The translations under genes were made by a program, and so were the position numbers. Under the pieces are notes generated by a model. That model had not been told where the DNA came from and made no database searches. It saw only the letters and a list, made by a program, of their open reading frames with translations. Of a stretch of DNA of 64,000 nt, positions 34,251 through 56,900 are shown piece after piece; positions within the stretch are counted from its first letter, which is position 1, and every line of letters begins with the position of its first letter. The DNA comes from Antedon bifida (taxonomy: Eukaryota; Echinodermata; Crinoidea; Comatulida; Antedonidae). Location: the NCBI GenBank assembly GCA_963402885.1, contig OY727101.1, positions 20,808,417-20,872,416 on the forward strand, written 5' to 3'.

Positions 34251-34390
34251 TTTATTTGTATTTTTCTTGTATATGGTTTTATCTTTAACTGATTGTATTG
34301 TATGGAGTGAGTGCAGAATCTGTTTGGGCTTTAGCCTATTCTCATTCCTGGTTATTTTTACATTGATGACCGAATAAATATTATTATTCC
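32136..34390 (+). mobile_element. 5'-truncated non-LTR retrotransposon (CR1/Jockey-like)
   Basis: A plus-strand LINE that keeps the reverse-transcriptase half but lacks ORF1 and the endonuclease. The 3' UTR ends at GACCGAATAAATATTATTATT around 34388. The exact 5' edge is uncertain: element-like coding begins near 32225. It lies directly upstream of the ABCC10 first exon, on the same strand. Confidence 0.85.
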
Positions 34391-35097
34391 GTAAACGTAA
34401 CTAGGCTTATTTACACCGTGACGTACACAACAACAACTGCGCATGTTGAAAGCATTGTTGTTGTTGTTTGATGAGGGAAAGAGGAAGTAGAAAAATGCCG
34501 TTTCAAAACAAGGCTTAAGTAGCTAGGTACTTAAGGTAAATCTTTATTACTTTGTAATTTTTCCGTACTTGCATACTTTAAAATTAAGAACCAAAGCCAG
34601 GCCTAGGTTTAGGCATTTAAGTAGGCCTAGGCACCCGTTACGTAACACTGTTATAGCCAAGCAAAACCGAACTGAAAAAGAGTGGTCTGGTGGGGGTTTT
34701 CCCCATTTCATGATTTACAGCTAGGCCTAGTTAGAATGGCTACTAGCTTAGCTAGGCATACAGTACAGTAGGTCCAGTTAGAGTCACTTTACGTACACCG
34801 TACGGCTAGAGGCCTAGCCCTACTAGGACTAGGTGGTCTATGGTCTATACTATGAATGTATTAAATTGTCTCAGGGCATGCCTATATGATGTATGTTAAC
34901 TGCAAGAAGAAAGAAGTTTCAACAAAGGCTAAGCATATTTAAATTTGTAAAGAATATTAATTGTCCTACAGTAGGCCTATTATTTATATACAGACATGCC
35001 CGTCTAAACATTTTTTTAGTCAATATCATTTTTAACAACACATATAAATTGCCAGTTTTGTTTCATTTCAGTTACTAAATTTGATGCATTTGTTGCT
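34391..35097 (+). promoter_or_regulatory. ABCC10: ABCC10 promoter and 5' UTR region
   Basis: A non-coding first exon probably ends at 34535 (TTAAG before GTAAAT). The 5' UTR then resumes at 35072 after TTTCATTTCAG. Candidate elements near the probable start are TGACGTAC (34421), TGCGCATG (NRF1-like half site, about 34438) and GAGGAAGTAG (ETS-like, about 34480); there is no obvious TATA box. The transcription start is inferred, not seen. Confidence 0.45.

Positions 35098-35110
<13 letters not shown>
35084..35110 (+). CDS. Short uORF overlapping the ABCC10 start codon
   Basis: ATG at 35084 opens an 8-codon frame (MHLLLWQY) that terminates with TAG at 35108-35110, overlapping the main ATG at 35098 in another frame. 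It lies in the same 5' UTR exon. Overlapping uORFs commonly reduce main-frame initiation; whether this one is translated is unknown. Confidence 0.4.
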
Positions 35111-45557
<10,447 letters not shown>

Positions 45558-45674
45558 ACCCTTCGGTTATAAAATGTATTAAGAAATTTAGAAAACCAGT
45601 GAAAGTTTATGCAGCTGAAGGTAAATTAGAATTATGTAATCGGTTTCTTTATGGTTAAAAGTTTTTATATATAA

Positions 45675-45680
45675 AATAAA
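45675..45680 (+). terminator. Candidate ABCC10 polyadenylation signal
   Basis: AATAAA about 118 bp after the stop codon and just before the satellite starts. It is the first canonical hexamer downstream of the stop. Confidence 0.5.
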
Positions 45681-45734
45681 ATAATGCTATATTAGAAAAA
45701 AACATTTTTGGAAACATTGTAGTAAATTTATATT

Positions 45735-48700
45735 ATAGTACCATAGAAAGCAGTTAATTGGAAAAATGGCCAAAATATCAAGTTTTTAAAATTCAATTAT
45801 TATTCGATAATATTGCTGTATATGATCATACATTGCGTTGTTATCATCTTATAGTGCCATAGAAAGCAGTTAAGTCGAAAAATAAAATGGTCGAAAATTT
45901 TTTGAAAAAAATCCCTTAACTATTATAGTACAGGGAAAAATGGCCAAAATATCTAGTTTTTAAAATTCTATTTTTATGCGATAATATTGCTGTATATGAT
46001 CATACAACATCTTATAGTGCCATAGAAACCATTTATGTCGAAAAATAAAAGGGTCGAAAATTTGCCATTTTTGGAAAAAAATCCCTGTACTATAGTAAGG
46101 GATTTTTTCGAAAAATAGCCAAATTATCAAGTTTTTTAAATTCAATTTTTATGCAATAATATTGCTGTATATGATCATACAACATCTTATATTGCCATAG
46201 AAACCATTTATGTCAAAAAATAAAAGGGTCGAAAATTGGTCATTTTTGGGAAAAATTCCTGTACTATAGTACAGGGATTTTTTCGAAAAATGGCCAAAAT
46301 ATCAAGTTTTTAAAATTCAATTTTTATGCGATAATATTGCTGTATATGATCATAGAACATCTTATAGTGCCATAGAAACCATTTATGTCGAAAAAAAAAG
46401 GGTCGAAAATTGGTCATTTTTGGAAAAAATCCCTGTACTAATAGTAAGGGATTTTTTTCGAAAAATAGCCAAATTATCAAGTTTTTAAAATTCAATTTTT
46501 TTGCGATAATATTGCTGTATATGATCATAAAACATCTTATAGTGCCATAGAAACCATTTATGTCGAAAAATAAAAGGGTCGAAAATTGGCCATTTTTGGA
46601 AAAAATCCCTGTACTATAGTAAGGGATTTTTTCGAAAAATAGCCAAATTATCAAGTTTTAAAATTCAATTTTTATGCGATAATATTGCTGTATATGATCA
46701 TACAACATCTTATAGTGCCATAGAAACCATTTATGTCGAAAAATAAAAGGGTCGAAAATTGGTCATTTTTGGAAAAAATCCCTGTACTATATAGTAAGGG
46801 ATTTTTTCGAAAAATAGTCAAATTATCAAGTTTTTAAAATTCAATTTTTATGCGATAATATTGCTGTATATGATCATACAACATCTTATAGTGCCATAAA
46901 AACCATTTATTTCGAAAAATAAAAGGGTCGAAAATTGGTCATTTTTGGAAAAAATCCCTGTACTATAGTAAGGGATTTTTTCGAAAAATAGTCAAATTAT
47001 CAAGTTTTTAAAATTCAATTTTTATGCGATAATATTGCTGTATATGATCATACAACATCTTATAGTGCCATAGAAACCATTTATGTCGAAAAATAAAAGG
47101 GTCGAAAATTGGTCATTTTTGGAAAAAATCCCTGTACTATAGTAAGGGATTTTTTCGAAAAATAGTCAAATTATCAAGTTTTTAAAATTCAATTTTTATG
47201 CGATAATATTGCTGTATATGATCATACAACATCTTATAGTGCCATAGAAACCATTTATGTCGAAAAATAAAAGGGTTGAAAATTGGCCATTTTTTGAAAA
47301 AATCCCTGTACTATAGTAAGGGATTTTTTCGAAAAATGGCTAAAATATCAAGTTTTTAAAATTCAATTTTTATGCGATAATATTGCTGTATATGATCATA
47401 CAACATCTTATAGTGCCATAGAAACCATTTATGTCGAAAAATAAAAGGGTCGAAAATTGGTCATTTTTGGAAAAAATCCCTGTGCTATAGTAAGGGATTT
47501 TTTCGAAAAATGGCGAAAATATCAAGTTTTTAAAATTCAATTTTTATGCGATAATATTGCTGTATATGATCATACAACATCTTATAGTGCCATAGAAACC
47601 ATTTATGTCGAAAAATAAAAGGGTTGAAAATTGGCCATTTTTTGAAAAAATCCCTGTACTATAGTAAGGGATTTTTTCGAAAAATGGCTAAAATATCAAG
47701 TTTTTAAAATTCAATTTTTATGCGATAATATTGCTGTATATGATCATACAACATCTTATAGTGCCATAGAAACCATTTATGTCGAAAAATAAAAGGGTCG
47801 AAAATTGGCCATTTTTGGAAAAAATCCCTGTGCTATAGTAAGGGATTTTTTCGAAAAATGGCGAAAATATCAAGTTTTTAAAATTCAATTTTTATGCGAT
47901 AATATTGCTGTATATGATCATACAACATCTTATAGTGCCATAGAAACCATTTAGGTCGAAAAATAAAAGGGTTGAAAATTGGCCATTTTTGGAAAAAATC
48001 CCTGTACTATAGTAAGGGATTTTTTCGAAAAATGGCGAAAATATCAAGTTTTTAAAATTCAATTTTTATGCGATAATATTGCTGTATATGATCATACAAC
48101 ATCTTATAGTGCCATAGAAACCATTTATGTCGAAAAATAAAAGGGTCGAAAAGTGGCCATTTTTGGAAAAAATCCCTGTGCTATAGTAAGGGATTTTTTC
48201 AAAAAATAGCCAAATTATCAAGTTTTTAAAATTCAATTTTTATGCGATAATATTGCTGTATATGATCATACAACATCTTATAGTGCCATAAAAACCATTT
48301 ATGTCGAAAAATAAAGGGGTCGAAAATTGGTCATTTTTGGAAAAAATCTCTGTACTATAGTAAGGGATTTTTTTCGAAAAATAGTCAAATTATCAAGTTT
48401 TTAAAATTCAATTTTTATGCGATAATATTGCTGTATATGATCATACAACATCTTATAGTGCCATAGAAACCATTTATGTCGAAAAATAAAAGGGTTGAAA
48501 ATTGGCCATTTTTGGAAAAAATCCCTGTACTATAGTAAGGGATTTTTTTCGAAAAATGGCGAAAATATCAAGTTTTTAAAATTCAATTTTTATGCGATAA
48601 TATTGCTGTATATGATCATACAATATCTTATAGTGCCATAGAAACCATTTATGTCGAAAAATAAAAGGGTCGAAAATTGGTCATTTTTGGAAAAAATCCC

Positions 48701-49960
48701 TGTGCTATAGTAAGGGATTTTTTCGAAAAATGGCGAAAATATCAAGTTTTTAAAATTCAATTTTTATGCGATAATATTGCTGTATATGATCATACAACAT
48801 CTTATAGTGCCATAGAAACCATTCATGTCGAAAAATAAAAGGGTTGAAAATTGGCCATTTTTGGAAAAAATCCCTGTACTATAGTAAGGGATTTTTTCGA
48901 AAAATGGCCAAAATATCAAGTTTTTAAAATTCAATTTTTATGCGATAATATTGCTGTATATGATCATACAACATCTTATAGTGCCATAGAAACCATTTAT
49001 GTCGAAAAATAAAAGGGTCGAAAATTGGCAATTTTTGGAAAAAATCCCTGTACTATAGTAAGGGATTTTTTCGAAAATTAGCCAAATTATCAAGTTTTTA
49101 AAATTCAATTTTTATGCGATAATATTGCTGTATATGATCATACAACATCTTATAGTGCCATAGAAACCATTTATGTCGAAAAATAAAGGGGTCGAAAATT
49201 GGTCATTTTTGGAAAAAATCCCTGTACTATAGTAAGGGATTTTTTCGAAAAATAGTCAAATTATCATGTTTTTAAAATTCAATTTTTATGCGATAATATT
49301 GCTGTATATGATCATACAACATCTTATAGTGCCATAGAAACCATTTATGTCGAAAAATAAAAGGGTTGAAAATTGGCCATTTTTGGAAAAAATCCCTGTA
49401 CTATAGTAAGGGATTTTTTCGAAAAATGGCGAAAATATCAAGTTTTTAAAATTCAATTTTTATGCGATAATATTGCTGTATATGATCATACAACATCTTA
49501 TAGTGCCATAAAAACCATTTATGTCGAAAAATAAAAGGGTCGAAAATTGGTCATTTTTGGAAAAAATCCCTGTACTATAGTAAGGGATTTTTTCAAAAAA
49601 TAGCCAAATTATCATGTTTTTAAAATTCAATTTTTATGCGATAATATTGCTATATATGATCATACAACATCTTATAGTGCCATAGAAACCATTTATGTCA
49701 AAAAATAAAAGGGTCGAAAATTTTCCATTTTTGGAAAAAATATCTGTACTATAGTAAGGGATTTTTAAAAAAAATGGCCAAAATATCAAGTTTTTAAAAT
49801 TCAATTTTTATTCGATAATATTTCTGTATATGATCATACAACATCTTATAGTGCCATAGAAACCATTTATGTAGAAAAATAAAAGGGTCTAAAATATTGA
49901 ATATTTTTTGAAAAATTGCCAAATTTCGACCATTTTGTATTTTGAAATAAAGACTTGCGC
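45735..49960. repeat. 174-bp satellite array, about 24 units
   Basis: The word TGTATATGATCAT recurs 24 times from about 45818 to 49824 at 173-177 bp spacing, usually 174. Inner units are nearly identical, while the first and last are diverged, a normal edge effect. Each unit holds a long inverted repeat centred on CTGTACTATAGTAAGG, with arms running through AAAAAATCCC / GGGATTTTTT into TTGGCCATTTTT / AAAAATGGCCAA. Open frames in it (46310-46654) are by-products. It separates the convergent ABCC10 and MED6 3' ends. Confidence 0.97.
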
Positions 49961-50262
49961 AGAATCACATCAATACATTATTTTAAACAGTCGATATTTA
50001 GCAGTTTTTTGAAAAACATCACTGTACTACATATAATAATAGTACAGGGAAATTTTCGAAAAATTACCTAATTTCTACCTTATATGTATCTTGAAATATT
50101 GACTGTTCTGTTCTGCATTCTGTACTCTTGCAACCAAGTCAAACCACACAGGTTTTTTCCCCACCTTTTCAATAAAGTTATGTTATTATATTGCTATGTA
50201 CATATTGTATATTCGTTATATATTCATTATTGAACAGATTTCAGGTACCAGGAGAATTTCAG
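49961..50262. other. Satellite-flank DNA
   Basis: The first part (to about 50090) is a heavily diverged satellite relative (TGTACTACATA...AGTACAGGGAAATTTTCGAA). The remainder is AT-rich, with AATAAAG on the plus strand near 50171 but no clear MED6 poly(A) signal on the minus strand. Confidence 0.4.
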
Positions 50263-50930
50263 GAGTGATTCTCTTGGTTCATTTACTTAGCTTGCGTTTC
50301 TTAGCTAGTGGAGGCTTCATGTTTGAGCCTGGAGAGACAAAGCCATCTCACTGTCAGAGTGATTCTCTTGGTTCACTTACTTTAGCTTGCGTTTCTTAGC
50401 TAGTGGAGGCTTCATGTTTGAGCCTTGGGAGACAAAGCCATCTCCCTGCCTGAGTGATTCTCTTGGTTCATTTACTTAGCTTGCGTTTCTTAGCTAGTGG
50501 AGGCTTCATGTTTGAGCCTGGAGAGACAAAGCCATCTCACTGCCTAAATGATTCTCTTGGTTCACTTACTTAGCTTGCGTTTCTTAGCTAGTGGAGGCTT
50601 CATGTTTGAGCCTGGAGAGACAAAGCCATCTCACTGCTAGAGTGATTCTCTTGGTTCATTTACTTAGCTTGCGTTTCTTAGCTAGTGGAGGCTTCATGTT
50701 TGAGCCTGGAGAGACAAAGCCATCTCACTGCCAGAGTGATTCTTTCAGTTCACTTACTTAGCTTGCGTTTCTTAGCTAGTGGAGGCTTCATGTTTGAGCC
50801 TGGAGAGACAAAGCCATCTCACTGCCAGAGTGATTCTTTCAGTTCATTTACTTAGCTTGCGTTTCTTAGCTAGTGGAGGCTTCATGTTTGAGCCTGGGGA
50901 GACAAAGCCGTCCCCACTGCCTGAGTGATT
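50263..50930 (-). repeat. Seven-copy 94-bp array built from the MED6 terminal coding segment
   Basis: The word AGTGGAGGCTTCATG recurs at 50307, 50402, 50496, 50590, 50684, 50778 and 50872, an interval of 94-95 bp. The copy at 50872 is the genuine end of the MED6 reading frame ([18 protein letters not shown] then TGA at 50844). The other six lie downstream of the stop, in the 3' UTR position. They keep the basic AAKKRK-type coding words but differ from the genic copy at shared positions (CCATCTCACTG versus CCGTCCCCACTG). Confidence 0.95.
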
Positions 50931-53900
50931 GTCTACCTTCTCTTCTTTGATGTTGCTAGGGTCTATAAAGTCAGGGTTGTTCTTATGGTCCATTACTATA
51001 GGTTTATCACCTGGTTTATGCTAGAATACAAAATAAAAAACAAATAAACAATATTTATATTTTATTTAAAAATTTAAATAGTGACCGTTTATTTAAATAT
51101 TCACATTCAATATTCAAATTCTCTAAGAAATTTGAATTCAGAAAACTAGAAGTTTATGAAAACTGACATTTAGGGCTCGGTAAAAGAAGAGCTGACTGTA
51201 GAAGGATACAGTAGTCTAACTCTGGGTTTCACACACCAGGGCATCAACACCATCATTTTGTGTAGTGTGTGACCCGGTGTCTGTAAACTAACAAGGAGAA
51301 GTATATGTTTTACACTGCGTCCAGCCTGTATTAGGGGATACTTAACTATTTAATTTATTAACTACATACATACATATGGGATCCTCCTCTTCTACGTCGT
51401 AGAACTGGAGTCGAAAACCTATTCAGCACCAAATAGCCTACTAAGGTTAAGGGGACTAAGGGTCCCAAATTCTACTGTAATGGTAGTATATTGGACAAAC
51501 CTGTACAACTTTAGGTGGGAATTTGTCAGCTAGCTTGCTTAGTAACACATCTACTTTCTGACGTTGAAACAACGATGCCGGCTCTTCTTTCTTTGGTTTC
51601 TTTTTATCTAAAACAATAATTAAATATTATGTAACTGTGTCAGTCATTTCAATTCACAGTGGTGTATACTGCTTTGTTTAGTATCTTAGTTTTGACGAAA
51701 CAGAATCACAGGATTAAATAAAAAAAACCATTTTCATTCGGTATCTTGTTTGATAAATGGCGTTGACTCAAAACACAAGAGGTCGCTTCTGATTCAACAA
51801 AATAAAGTAAAATGATATATATATATATATAGGTATTGTTTATAGTAAGTGTATTATAGTTATAAAGTAGTAGGTGTGTGTGAATGGTGTCTGAACGGTC
51901 TGATACAGTACTGTATTGTATGTATCTCGATAAGCCTAAGACTACTTACTGCATGTGTGAACTCAACCTTAAATTTATATTTGTATAAATAATAATAATC
52001 AATAATTTTCATTTATATCAATATCAATTAAATCAATAATAATAAAAGTACCACAAGTCAATATAACATCTTTCCCTATCCCAATAGAATTTTTTCTAAG
52101 AGATTGTTACCTTTTTCTTTTTTCTCTTTATCTTTAAATTCCCACCAGTATCCACAGGATGATTGGTATCTAGAGTATGACAATGTCTCCTCAAAAGCTG
52201 ACTGGATGTTGTAAGTTGCTGTCAACTAGAAAATAAACAAAAACTATTTTCACTAAAGCTCTGTTTTAATACAAAATGATGGTGTTGCTCTGTCCACACT
52301 ATCAAACTAGTTTTACAAAAAAATAGTGATGTGCCCAAATATAGTAGTAATATGATGTCATCATGTCCATATTATGTGCACATCACATTGTTTTTGTCAC
52401 ATGAAATTTGATTATTAAATTATAAATTCATTTTAATGACATTAAAACTAAAGGTAAAGGACCAGATCAAAATTATTCTTTACTGCAGTAAATATATATT
52501 TGACTGCAATAACATATACCATCATTTTATTTTTGTTTTCAATGCAGAAGTTTGAGACATATCATATCACTGCAATAAAAAGTGTGTAATGATTAACACT
52601 GCACCCAAAATAAAACAACAAACTTGCTAAAAATAATTTAAAAAAAAATAATATAAATAATAACAAGAAATATTTCTTACAAAAAACACTGCTCGACATT
52701 TTAAAATTAATCATTGTTCTTTCTTCAGATATATTTATGATTTATGATTTATTTATTAAAAAGATGTCCTTTAATCCCAAAAATACAAAGATAGTTCTTT
52801 AATTATGAATCCTATGCCCATTTAAAAAAGGCATGCAACTAATACCCTCTAGAGACAACGTGACTTCAACAAAATCTAATTAATGCAGTAACTATACAGT
52901 AGAATAATGTTCACATGGCCCCTAAATAAAATGGGGTTTTGTTTTTTTGATACACTACATCATGATGAACAGTACATAAAGTGCACAAGATAGAACATGG
53001 GGTTAACTTTAGCACTTCATAGCCATTTGGGAAAGAAAAACAATAGAAAAAAGAACGAAAAAAGTTTGGAATTGATTGTATTGGGATTTTGGAATTCAAC
53101 GCAAGTGTTGCAATTGGCATTGCCTAATAAACATAAACTTTCTTCTTCCAAGAATGAAAAAAACAAAAGTAGTAAAGATAAGATTAGATAAAGATTGGGA
53201 ATTCCATGTTTAAGTAAATATAAACATTTGTATTACAAATTATAATAACAGTACAGTACTCAAAAGTGAAACAGGTTCTTTAAAAACAAAATGTAACCTT
53301 TAATTGTTAATAAAAGATAGATAGATTTACTTATTTTCTGTAACTGTATTTCAAAATATGTAATAAAAATAATGAATTTAAACACTTCATATAATTTTTA
53401 AAAATTAAAATCACATAAGATACTGAATGTACTGAATTGTATTATTTTCTCATTGCTTTGACAGTATGAACAAATATCATCTAATAAACATCCATTATTA
53501 GTGCTGTATGTTGAGTATGAAATTGAATAGTAATAGCACCCTCAATGTTTGGGAGTGTTGGCCAAGACTACCCTACAGTTATATTGTATAACATACAAAT
53601 TACTGTATCTCTCTTACTTATTCTAGATTTTTCCATAGAGGAAAAAATAATATTATTTTTCCTCCAAGATTTTTCTAAAACAAAAAAATAAATATTTGGC
53701 TACCATTATGTTACATACATGTACAAGTAAGATAGTAGGCTAAAGCTCTGTCTACACTATCAAACTTTATGTGATTTGTCCATATATGGACATGATGATG
53801 TCATATCACTACCATGTGGGCATCATTACCATATTTGGGCACATCACACTATTTATGTCAAACTAGTTTGATAGTGTAGACAGAGCTTCAATCAAAACGT

Positions 53901-56900
53901 CATCTAAACTGTCAGTTTGAGCAAGGTGTTGCAATTGCTGTAGTTATTTCACCATAGCATTCCTATAACTTCCTTAATATGCTTCTATGAAATAAAGTCA
54001 GACAGAAATTGAAACAAATAATTATTAAGAATAAGATCATAGTAAGAATCTATTTCTGAATACTTTGATGAGTTTTAAAACATTATTGAGAAACTCGCCC
54101 TTGTCCAGATTTTCCGAAAGGTTTTTTTTTAGAATGTTTTAATTTTGATTTCTTGGAGGTTTAAAGGAATAATATAACCACAAGATGACAAGGTTTAATA
54201 ATACTTTGAATAATTGTTAAATTTTAAATATTTTACAATAATTTTATTATTACATTTTAAAATAATATAATAATATTTATATAAAATACTGTAATTTAAG
54301 TAATTTTTCTAAAAACTACAGTAGTGTAATTATTATTCTATATTCAATTCTTTAATTTTTTTTGCTAGGTTTTTTTTAACACATGCACTTGTGATATTTA
54401 ATTTAGGCCAAGCACGCAAGAAAAAAAAGTAGTTAATACGTACATTTTTCAAAGAAACCAAACTTTTCTTAAGAAATAAAAAAAATCTGTTTATTTGAAA
54501 TTATTAAGATGTTTATATTGATATGATCAAGACCCTCTGTGGTCTAGTGGGACTTTCCCTAATGGTAGTTACAGGCTGAAATCCGGCCAGACGAGATTTT
54601 ATCATGCAGTACAAAACTTATTTTATTGTTTGTTTCTATTCTAATAATAGTGATAATATTCTATAATAGTAACTTTTACACAAGATTATTTAAAGATTTT
54701 ATAACACACCCAAATGTATCCTTGCCTTTTGATTGGTTAACTTATATCATGTGCCATTCATTATACGTTTTATTGCACCGTAAAAGTTCTATTGAATGGT
54801 TCTATTATAATGTGCAGTGTATTGTTTTGTTTTGCCCTGCATATGCTTGGTGACCTAGGATGTTTGTTACATTTACTTGAAATAAAGGGTGATTCTATAT
54901 TATATACAGTAAATATACATTTTAAAAACCACCATTGTATTTTGTGTCCACATTTGTTTGTCATATAAAGTTTGATAAGTGTAGACTGAGCTTTACATAT
55001 TGGGAAATAATCAAAATGAGGCTGTTCATATTTTATAGTCATCTTGTATAAACACTGAGAATTGAGGAATTACCAAAAAAAACCCCAAATGCCAAATTAT
55101 CTACATTAGTCATGTTTATATATAATATACTCACCATTCTAGCATTGAGGACTGAACAAAGATCCGGAGCTTGGTAGATAACACCATTTATTATGTAATA
55201 GTTTGCTAGTGCTTTCACGTTAGTCGGTGAGTTTCTGTACTGTTTTCGTATCACATAAAGAATTGGGTCATGAACGTGAAGTAGATGATATTCAACACCC
55301 GTCATATTACTGAAAAAGAAATAGCAATTTTTTTCTTTTTTTTTTTAAATGAATTTTAAAAAATACCTAACCTAGGCCTACATGAAAAAAGGTCTATTTT
55401 GAAACAGCATTTTATTCTGAATTTCTGATATTAAAATTAATGTATGGCATATTCAAGTGCCTTTTCTCCAAAAAAAATCAAAAGGGTGGGCTTATATATA
55501 CCCGAAGATGGGCCTATAGCTGATCAGTATGGTATTTTTGACTTACACAAGTTGTTCAGGGTTCAAACGCTGCATCTTTACAATTTCATTGTTGCACGTA
55601 CGATCGTAAAACGGATTGCTGCGTTCGCTGAAATAGTTCATAACGTTTGATGGATCCAGCATGGGTATCCAAGCACTGTCGTGCCATGTCATATGCAGTG
55701 AATGATCTATGATAAAAAAAAAAGAAAATAAGTTTTATTACAATGGATAATAATTTTACAGATACTGTATTGTCTCCGCACGCCTGAAAACATAATCTTC
55801 TACAAGATTCTTTGTTTAATATTCACTTTGTTTGACCAAAAATGGATCTAAACAAAAAATGAGTCACAAAAACTGTAATTTAAAACAAAAAATATAGTTA
55901 AGTTAACCAGAAGGCCATGTCTGCCTGACTGTAACTTTTTTTTGTACAATTTATCTTGTCCTTTTATTTAGTGAAATCATTATTTTTGTTGCCCTCAATC
56001 CTACGTAATACACCTGAGTCAAGAATTATGGTCGAGGGATGCTCGTAGGAAATCTTAACTTGTCTCCTTGCTAAAACAGGGTGTTGGCATGTTCTCAATG
56101 CTTTCCCACACTTGTTTGGCACAAGTGGTGTAATGCAGGCGCTTCTATCATGTTTAATTCTGTAAGATTTTTTTTAGTTTGAATCAGGTAAATATTTTGT
56201 CAAAATTACTTGTTGATTCAATACCGTAGCATTGTATTAAATTATTTAATGTATAGAATAAATTAAATAAATAAAATATTATATACAAAAAAAAATGGTT
56301 TTCTCGTCTGTACAGAACACAAAATTTCCCATGAAACGGGTTTCATGGCATAACGGATGTACTGCATGAGAAAGAAGAGACTAAACAGAGCACTAGACTT
56401 GGGACAGACCCTAACCCAAACTAGACACAAGTACTTCCTATGTTAGTGTTATAATATTGGAAGTACAGAAGAGGAACAACGATTTTAATTGTTTGGTACT
56501 ACAGTTCTACGCAAATTAAAGTTTCCTTATAATCATGGAAGTTTCCCAATGTTTTGATTGATCTTGCATCTCTCGCTAACTATTAAAGGTGAAATATTTG
56601 TTAAGCTACAAACAACAAAAAATCTGATACTGCTAAAAATGACCATGTACCATTTACTTATTTTTCATGCACCTTTGGAAAAAAAACCTAATAAGTTTAA
56701 TCGAGGGAAGTGATTATAATAGACCTATAATACTGTAGGTCCATGGTTTTTTTTTTAATTCAAGTGTTTTTTTAGTGTAAAATGACAACATATCAAAAAT
56801 ACATAGGGGTGGAATGCTGTGTTTATTCAAAGCAGAATGTACTACTATATGGTAAACAAATTTCAATATTTATTTATGATAATTAAATATTTTATTCGTA

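Noticed and set aside
46310-46654. 114-codon minus-strand frame
   Set aside because: It spans two satellite units and is interrupted in most other units.
54535-54600. tRNA-like segment (TGGTCTAGTGG followed by GGCTGAAATCCGG)
   Set aside because: The B box is too degenerate and no cloverleaf could be drawn; at most an old SINE fragment.
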